Positions 59,653 through 64,000 of a DNA stretch of 64,000 nucleotides are shown here, one piece after another (the first letter of the stretch is position 1; the number at the start of each line of letters is the position of its first letter). A program made the position numbers and the translations under genes. The DNA comes from Wenyingzhuangia marina (lineage in GTDB: Bacteria; Bacteroidota; Bacteroidia; Flavobacteriales; Flavobacteriaceae), in NCBI RefSeq assembly GCF_900130035.1, contig NZ_FQXQ01000005.1:62001-126000 (forward strand), written 5' to 3'. The notes below the pieces were generated by a model that was not told the origin of the DNA, ran no database searches, and saw only the letters and a list, made by a program, of their open reading frames with translations.

Positions 59653-59700
59653 CTCCGCTCGATGACCTTAAGATTAAGCCGTTCGAGCGGAGTCGAGAAC
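59653..59700. repeat. REP-like inverted repeat between convergent genes
   Basis: CTCCGCTCGA (59653-59662) and TCGAGCGGAG (59683-59692) form a perfect 10-bp stem. The right arm, GTTCGAGCGGAGTCGAGAAC, is also a local palindrome related to the element at 13648-13667. The element is clearly more GC-rich than its surroundings. Confidence 0.6.
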
Positions 59701-59730
59701 TCATATTTTAATTTAAATGAAGAGTCTACT

Positions 59731-60543
59731 TTATTTAAAGGTACTCAATGTAATTCTTTCTCTTAAAGATTTAAAATAATCAAAAGATTTTAAGAGTCTA
59801 GAACCAAACCAGCTAAACATTTCGCCATCTACATAAATAGCACTGGCATGATGGGTAAAACGTCCCATTTCAAACACGTGATTGTCTTTAAAAGGAAAAG
59901 GTTCTGAAGAAAAGAACACAAAATCAGGATCTCCTTCTAATCTTATTCTTTTAGCTTCAATGGTTGGATAAATCTCTTTTTTGTTTTTATAAATATTATC
60001 AAATTTATTTAGCGTTAATAAAGAGTTGATAAAAGTATTATTTCCTGCTGCCATCCATGGATTATACCAAATAAAATAAGCTGCTTTTTTAACTTCAAAA
60101 TCTTTAATAAACCATTTAAAATCATCTAACTTTAAGTTGATTTTATGGTTGATTAATTGGGCATCAACCCTACGGTTTAACATCAAGCCTATTTTGGTAA
60201 TCATACGAATAGTATCATCGATATCTTGAACTACTGTTACATAAACTTGAGTGAATTCTTGTAATTGTTTTACAATTTCTGGACTGTTTTCTTCTTTGTT
60301 GCAAAAAATGATATCCGGTTTTAGTTCTTTTATTTTATCAATTTTAGCATCTTTGGTGCCACCAACAATGGTTTTGGTATGTTTAAAATGGACTGGATGT
60401 ACACAGAACTTTGTAATTCCTACAATATTGTCTTCTAGGTTTAAATCGTAAAGAGTTTCCGTAATAGAAGGCACTAAAGAAACAATTTTCTTAGGTGTTT
60501 TTTCAAACGTTAATTCGTTACCTAAATCATCAAAAAAAGTCAT
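59731..60543 (-). CDS. BtuF-like helical-backbone metal-receptor protein
   Basis: A 270-residue protein of the cobalamin/iron-siderophore binding-protein fold. VSLVPSITETLYDLNLEDNIVGITKFCVHP (near residue 23-52) and the VGGTKDAKIDKIKELKPDIIF segment are characteristic. There is no signal peptide: the start is [20 protein letters not shown], so it may be cytosolic, unlike true BtuF. No transporter permease or ATPase genes are nearby. Its start overlaps the pyrF stop by one base, so translation is coupled. Confidence 0.8.
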   Translation of the reverse strand: MTFFDDLGNELTFEKTPKKIVSLVPSITETLYDLNLEDNIVGITKFCVHPVHFKHTKTIVGGTKDAKIDKIKELKPDIIFCNKEENSPEIVKQLQEFTQVYVTVVQDIDDTIRMITKIGLMLNRRVDAQLINHKINLKLDDFKWFIKDFEVKKAAYFIWYNPWMAAGNNTFINSLLTLNKFDNIYKNKKEIYPTIEAKRIRLEGDPDFVFFSSEPFPFKDNHVFEMGRFTHHASAIYVDGEMFSWFGSRLLKSFDYFKSLRERITLSTFK

Positions 60544-61376
60544 TAGGCAATATTATTGTCGGCTAAAATACTAGCCATTTGTTCTTGAAGTTTTTTAGCT
60601 TCTATTTGTGCTGCATTGGCAAAATCGGTTCCGTTACTAGCATAAATAATTCCTCTAGAAGAGTTGATTAATAAACCAATATTTTCTTTGTTGATACCAT
60701 ATTCGCAAACACCTTCTAAACTTCCTCCTTGAGCACCAACTCCAGGAACCAATAAAAAGCTATTTGGAGCAATTTTTCTAATTCCTTTAAAGTATTCTGC
60801 TTTGGTTGCTCCTACTACAAACATTAAGTTTTCTGAATTGTTCCATGTTAAAGAAGTTTTAATAACTTCTTTGTACAAAGGTTCTTTGTTGGTTAAATCT
60901 TTTCCTTGAAAGTCTAATCCTCCTTTGTTAGAAGTCAAAGCTAACATAATGGTGAACTTATCTTTAAAGGCTAAAAAAGGTTCTACAGAATCACTTCCCA
61001 TATATGGAGCTACAGTTACGGAGTTAAAATTTAAATCTTCAAAAAAAGCTTTGGCATACATGGTAGAAGTATTTCCAATATCTCCACGTTTTGCATCAGC
61101 AATGGTAAAAATTTCAGGATAATTTTGGTTGATATAATTGATGGTTTTGTCTAAAGATTGCCACCCTTTAATTCCATAAGCCTCATAGAAAGCAGTATTT
61201 GGTTTGTAGGCAACTGTTAAGTGATGAGTAGCATCAATAATTTGTTTGTTAAACTCAAAAATTGGATCTTCTGTGTTTAATAAATGTGATGGGATTTTAG
61301 ACATATCAACATCTAAACCTACACATAAAAAAGATTTTTTCTTTTTAATTTCTCCAACCAAATCTGTAATTGTCAT
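60543..61376 (-). CDS. pyrF: Orotidine 5'-phosphate decarboxylase (type 2)
   Basis: A 277-residue enzyme that makes UMP, the last step of pyrimidine synthesis. The active-site segment [21 protein letters not shown] (near residue 92-112) and [14 protein letters not shown] at the start identify the longer, type 2 PyrF group. It is followed directly by the BtuF-like gene and preceded by rodA on the same strand (67 nt). Confidence 0.95.
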   Translation of the reverse strand: MTITDLVGEIKKKKSFLCVGLDVDMSKIPSHLLNTEDPIFEFNKQIIDATHHLTVAYKPNTAFYEAYGIKGWQSLDKTINYINQNYPEIFTIADAKRGDIGNTSTMYAKAFFEDLNFNSVTVAPYMGSDSVEPFLAFKDKFTIMLALTSNKGGLDFQGKDLTNKEPLYKEVIKTSLTWNNSENLMFVVGATKAEYFKGIRKIAPNSFLLVPGVGAQGGSLEGVCEYGINKENIGLLINSSRGIIYASNGTDFANAAQIEAKKLQEQMASILADNNIA

Positions 61377-61443
61377 CTGTATATTTTTTACCGTTTTTCT
61401 AAGCTGTAAAAATACAGATATCCTTAGAAATAACCATTATTAA

Positions 61444-62721
61444 TTATAGTTCGTACTTTTTAGCAGCATCTAATTTTATAAAAATAAATAGTAACATAGT
61501 AAATCCCCATAAAGATGAACCACCATAGCTAAAAAAGGGTAGTGGAATACCAATGGTTGGGAACAAACCAATGACCATAGCCACGTTGATTAATACATGA
61601 AAAAAGAAAACACATGCTACACCATAACCATAGATTCTACTAAATTTAGATTTTTGTTTTTCTGCTAAGTATAAAATTCTAAGAATAAAAGCCATAAATA
61701 AAATTACGACTAAAGCAGAACCCCAAAAACCCCATTCTTCCCCAATAGTGCTAAAAATATAATCGGTGTCTTGTTCTGGTACAAACTTCCCTTGCGTTCT
61801 GTCTCCTTGTAAATATCCTTTTCCCCAGAACCCACCAGAAGCAATGGTTTTAATAGATTGATAAGTGTTGTATCCAATGTCACTAGTATCATCACTTAAG
61901 CCTAATAAAATGTTAAATCTATCTCTGTGTCTTTGTTGAAAAACATAGTGAAATAAAAAATAAACACTGTAAATATATCCACTAACAATTGTTAAAACAC
62001 CAATAATTTTAGGCCAAACAAAACGTAATATTTTTTTACGTACTTTAGAAATATACCAAAGAATAATGGCTGTGGTTACACAAGCTCCCGCAATTACATA
62101 TAAATATCCAAAAACCAAAGTAGTTACAAAAAGTACTATGGCCAAGGTTCCGATGATTAAAATATTTGAATGCAAACCTTCTCTGTAAAACAATAAGATA
62201 AAAGAAACGTATACCAATGCCGAACCAGGATCGGGTTGTAAGGTGATTAAAACGGCTGGAACCATAATAATCACAAATGTTTTTACTTTGTTTACAAAGG
62301 GCTTAAAACTAAATTGACGTTCGTTTAAAAGTCTTGCTAAAGCCAGTACTGTTCCTGTTTTTGCAAACTCAGTAGGCTGAATACTAAAACTACCAATGGC
62401 ATACCAAGAGGTTGCTCCGTTAATGTTTTTACCTGCAAGGAAAAGTCCGGCAAGTAATATCATACAAGCCAAATAAATATAGGCAGCAAATTTTTCGTAA
62501 AAGCTACTTTCTATAAAAAGTAAAAAAATAGAAATCACAACAGAAAATCCCATCCAAATAATTTGCTTTCCGTAGCGTGTGCTAAAATCTAAAAGTTCTT
62601 GATGATTTTCGGAACTGGATGCAGCATATATATTCATCCATCCAAAACAGACGAGTATGATATATATAAAAACTAGTAGCCAGTCTATATGTGGTAATAA
62701 GTTAATTCTGTGATTTCTCAA
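61444..62721 (-). CDS. rodA: Rod-shape-determining peptidoglycan polymerase RodA (SEDS family)
   Basis: A 425-residue polytopic membrane protein with about ten helices. The SEDS signatures are clear: ASSSENHQELLDFSTRYGKQ near the start, QPTEFAKTGTVLALARLL (near residue 132), QPDPGSALVYV, and GEEWGFWGSALVV with GIPLPFFSYGGSSL near the C-terminus. It polymerises glycan strands for side-wall growth with PBP2. Its start overlaps the PBP2 gene by 20 nt, and the two are translationally coupled. Confidence 0.95.
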   Translation of the reverse strand: MRNHRINLLPHIDWLLVFIYIILVCFGWMNIYAASSSENHQELLDFSTRYGKQIIWMGFSVVISIFLLFIESSFYEKFAAYIYLACMILLAGLFLAGKNINGATSWYAIGSFSIQPTEFAKTGTVLALARLLNERQFSFKPFVNKVKTFVIIMVPAVLITLQPDPGSALVYVSFILLFYREGLHSNILIIGTLAIVLFVTTLVFGYLYVIAGACVTTAIILWYISKVRKKILRFVWPKIIGVLTIVSGYIYSVYFLFHYVFQQRHRDRFNILLGLSDDTSDIGYNTYQSIKTIASGGFWGKGYLQGDRTQGKFVPEQDTDYIFSTIGEEWGFWGSALVVILFMAFILRILYLAEKQKSKFSRIYGYGVACVFFFHVLINVAMVIGLFPTIGIPLPFFSYGGSSLWGFTMLLFIFIKLDAAKKYEL

Positions 62722-64000
62722 GGGTTTGTATTGAAAGTTGTTTTTTGTATTCTGCTTCTAATGATTTTTCTATAAGGCTTTGAGAATTCTGTCCCCACCA
62801 TGTTAAGGAAGTAGTTCCTTTTAAATATTTTTCTATCATTAAGCTAGCAATAGGAGCGGCTATGGTAGAACCAAAACCCCCGTTTTCTACAAAAATAGCC
62901 AAAGCAATTTTAGGATTGTCTTTTGGGGCAAAGGCAACAAATATAGAGTGATCTGCTACTTGATATTTTACACCATTTTTTCGAATAAAATTTTCAACTG
63001 TACCTGTTTTACCACAAATTTCTATGTCCTTTATTTGAACGTGTTTTGCAGTTCCGCTTTTATATACATCAGACATACCGTTAATAATAGGTTCAAAGTT
63101 CTTAGCATCAATAGTGGTATGTTTTTTAGTGGTGTATTTTTCTATCTTAATAGGGTTCCCGTTTATCTTCTTTAGAATATGTGGTGTAAAATAAAATCCT
63201 CTGTTAGCTATGGCAGCAATCATATTAGCCAACTGAATGGGAGTTGTTAAAATTTCTCCTTGTCCAATAGCATTAGAAATAGTGGTACTGTATCTCCAAG
63301 TTTTTCTAGGATAAATTTTGTCGTAATATTCGGAGGAGGGAATAAATCCTTTGGCACCAATAGGTAAATCATATCCAAGATAATCTCCCAGTCCAAAACT
63401 TTGTAAATGGTTTGCCCAATGCGTTAGACTCTCTTGTGAGGAATCATATTTTTCAAGTAATAATTTGTAGACATTTGAAAAGTAACTATTACATGATTTT
63501 GCTATTCCCAACCTTAAATCAATAGGTCTACCTGTAATTCCACAATGGCAGCCCATAAAGTTATTTGCCTTATACCCATATCTGTATCCATGGTGACAAT
63601 AAAATCCTGTATTTGGAGTAATTACATTTTCTTGTAATCCAATTAATCCTTCTACTAATTTAAAAGGAGAACCAGGAGCGTAGGTAGATTGTAACCCCCT
63701 ATCAAACATAGGTTTGTTTATGGTGTCATTAAAAAGCATTACAGAGTTTTTAGATCTTTCTCTTCCTACCATTAAATTAGGGTCATAACTTGGGGCGGTG
63801 ACCAATGCTAAAATTTCTCCAGTACTTGGTTCAATAGCTACAATTCCACCTCTTTTGTTGCTCATTAAAAGTTCTCCATAAGCTTGTAAATCTAAATCGA
63901 TGGTGAGTGATAAATCTTTACCGGGTTGAGGGAGTGTATCATAAATTCCTTCTTTATAAGGACCTATGACTTTGTTTAATCTATTCCTAAGCTTGTAAGA
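62702..64000 (-). CDS. mrdA: Penicillin-binding protein 2 (5' end outside window)
   Basis: The frame is open to the right edge of the window, and 432 C-terminal codons are visible. The transpeptidase motifs are SxxK in PGSPFK, SxN in KSCNSYF, and KTG in CGKTGTVEN. The segment just before them, TIDLDLQAYGELLMSNKRGGIVAIEP, is also typical of PBP2. The N-terminal membrane anchor and dimerisation domain lie beyond the window. It partners with RodA in the elongasome, and rodA overlaps its 3' end. Confidence 0.94.
   Translation of the reverse strand, partial: SYKLRNRLNKVIGPYKEGIYDTLPQPGKDLSLTIDLDLQAYGELLMSNKRGGIVAIEPSTGEILALVTAPSYDPNLMVGRERSKNSVMLFNDTINKPMFDRGLQSTYAPGSPFKLVEGLIGLQENVITPNTGFYCHHGYRYGYKANNFMGCHCGITGRPIDLRLGIAKSCNSYFSNVYKLLLEKYDSSQESLTHWANHLQSFGLGDYLGYDLPIGAKGFIPSSEYYDKIYPRKTWRYSTTISNAIGQGEILTTPIQLANMIAAIANRGFYFTPHILKKINGNPIKIEKYTTKKHTTIDAKNFEPIINGMSDVYKSGTAKHVQIKDIEICGKTGTVENFIRKNGVKYQVADHSIFVAFAPKDNPKIALAIFVENGGFGSTIAAPIASLMIEKYLKGTTSLTWWGQNSQSLIEKSLEAEYKKQLSIQTLEKSQN

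Noticed and set aside
1-64000. tRNA, rRNA, prophage or insertion-sequence content
   Set aside because: No cloverleaf, rRNA-like, transposase or phage structural sequence was recognised anywhere in the window.

Overview
The window looks like a chromosomal stretch from a marine-type flavobacterium (Bacteroidota, Flavobacteriia; genus not resolved). The DNA is AT-rich and there are almost no Shine-Dalgarno sequences. Promoters carry the Bacteroidota -7 box TAnnTTTG, and many gene families are typical of Flavobacteriaceae: a NagB-PIG-L fusion, a PadR/PspC/DUF4870 cluster, a MoaC-MoaB fusion, a HEPN-tailed sulfite reductase, DUF1684, DUF4197 and DUF5522. I saw no rRNA, tRNA, CRISPR array, prophage or insertion sequence. 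Both ends of the window cut genes: a LacI regulator at the left and PBP2 at the right.

Layout. 1-4.4 kb: amino-sugar catabolism, with a LacI regulator divergent from an MFS sugar transporter and a deaminase/deacetylase fusion; four evenly spaced operator-like palindromes lie between them. 4.6-9.3 kb: deoxynucleoside kinase, an unknown exported protein and bifunctional PutA. 9.4-18.7 kb: the methionine/SAM block. metK has a structured leader that I read as a SAM-II-like riboswitch, and a metX-thrA-fabV-metZ operon starts with a clear SAM-I riboswitch; metY lies between. 18.8-26 kb: an SDR enzyme, a DUF4870-PadR-PspC membrane-stress operon, a DUF975 gene broken by a TGA, a DegT aminotransferase, CorA and MscS.

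26-45.7 kb: a complete nitrate assimilation island. One minus-strand operon encodes a nitrate reductase (NasA fused to an FAD oxidoreductase and a BFD [2Fe-2S] domain), a rubredoxin protein built on a degenerate sulfite/nitrite-reductase fold, and molybdenum-cofactor genes (moeA, mobA, moaD, moaE, moaC-moaB, moaA). A second minus-strand operon encodes an NrtABCD-type ABC importer and an outer-membrane porin. A Crp/Fnr regulator is divergent from nirBD. All three promoter regions carry TACGTA-centred sites, which suggests one regulon.

46-57 kb: assimilatory sulfate reduction. An Rrf2 regulator is followed by DUF2007, DUF2061, cysH, cysD, cysN, sulfite reductase, the two siroheme-synthesis genes and a ferredoxin-NADP reductase, with a 2Fe-2S ferredoxin close by. 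A 17-bp palindrome at the cys promoter, echoed at the rrf2 promoter, is a likely Rrf2 operator. Siroheme made here would serve both NirB and sulfite reductase. 57-64 kb: small conserved genes, a cobalamin-type binding protein, pyrF, rodA and the PBP2 gene.

Non-coding highlights are the two different SAM-sensing leaders within 2 kb, a 12.6-copy heptanucleotide array between moaA and moaC, related repeat-rich spacers in the cys operon, and the TACGTA and Rrf2 sites.
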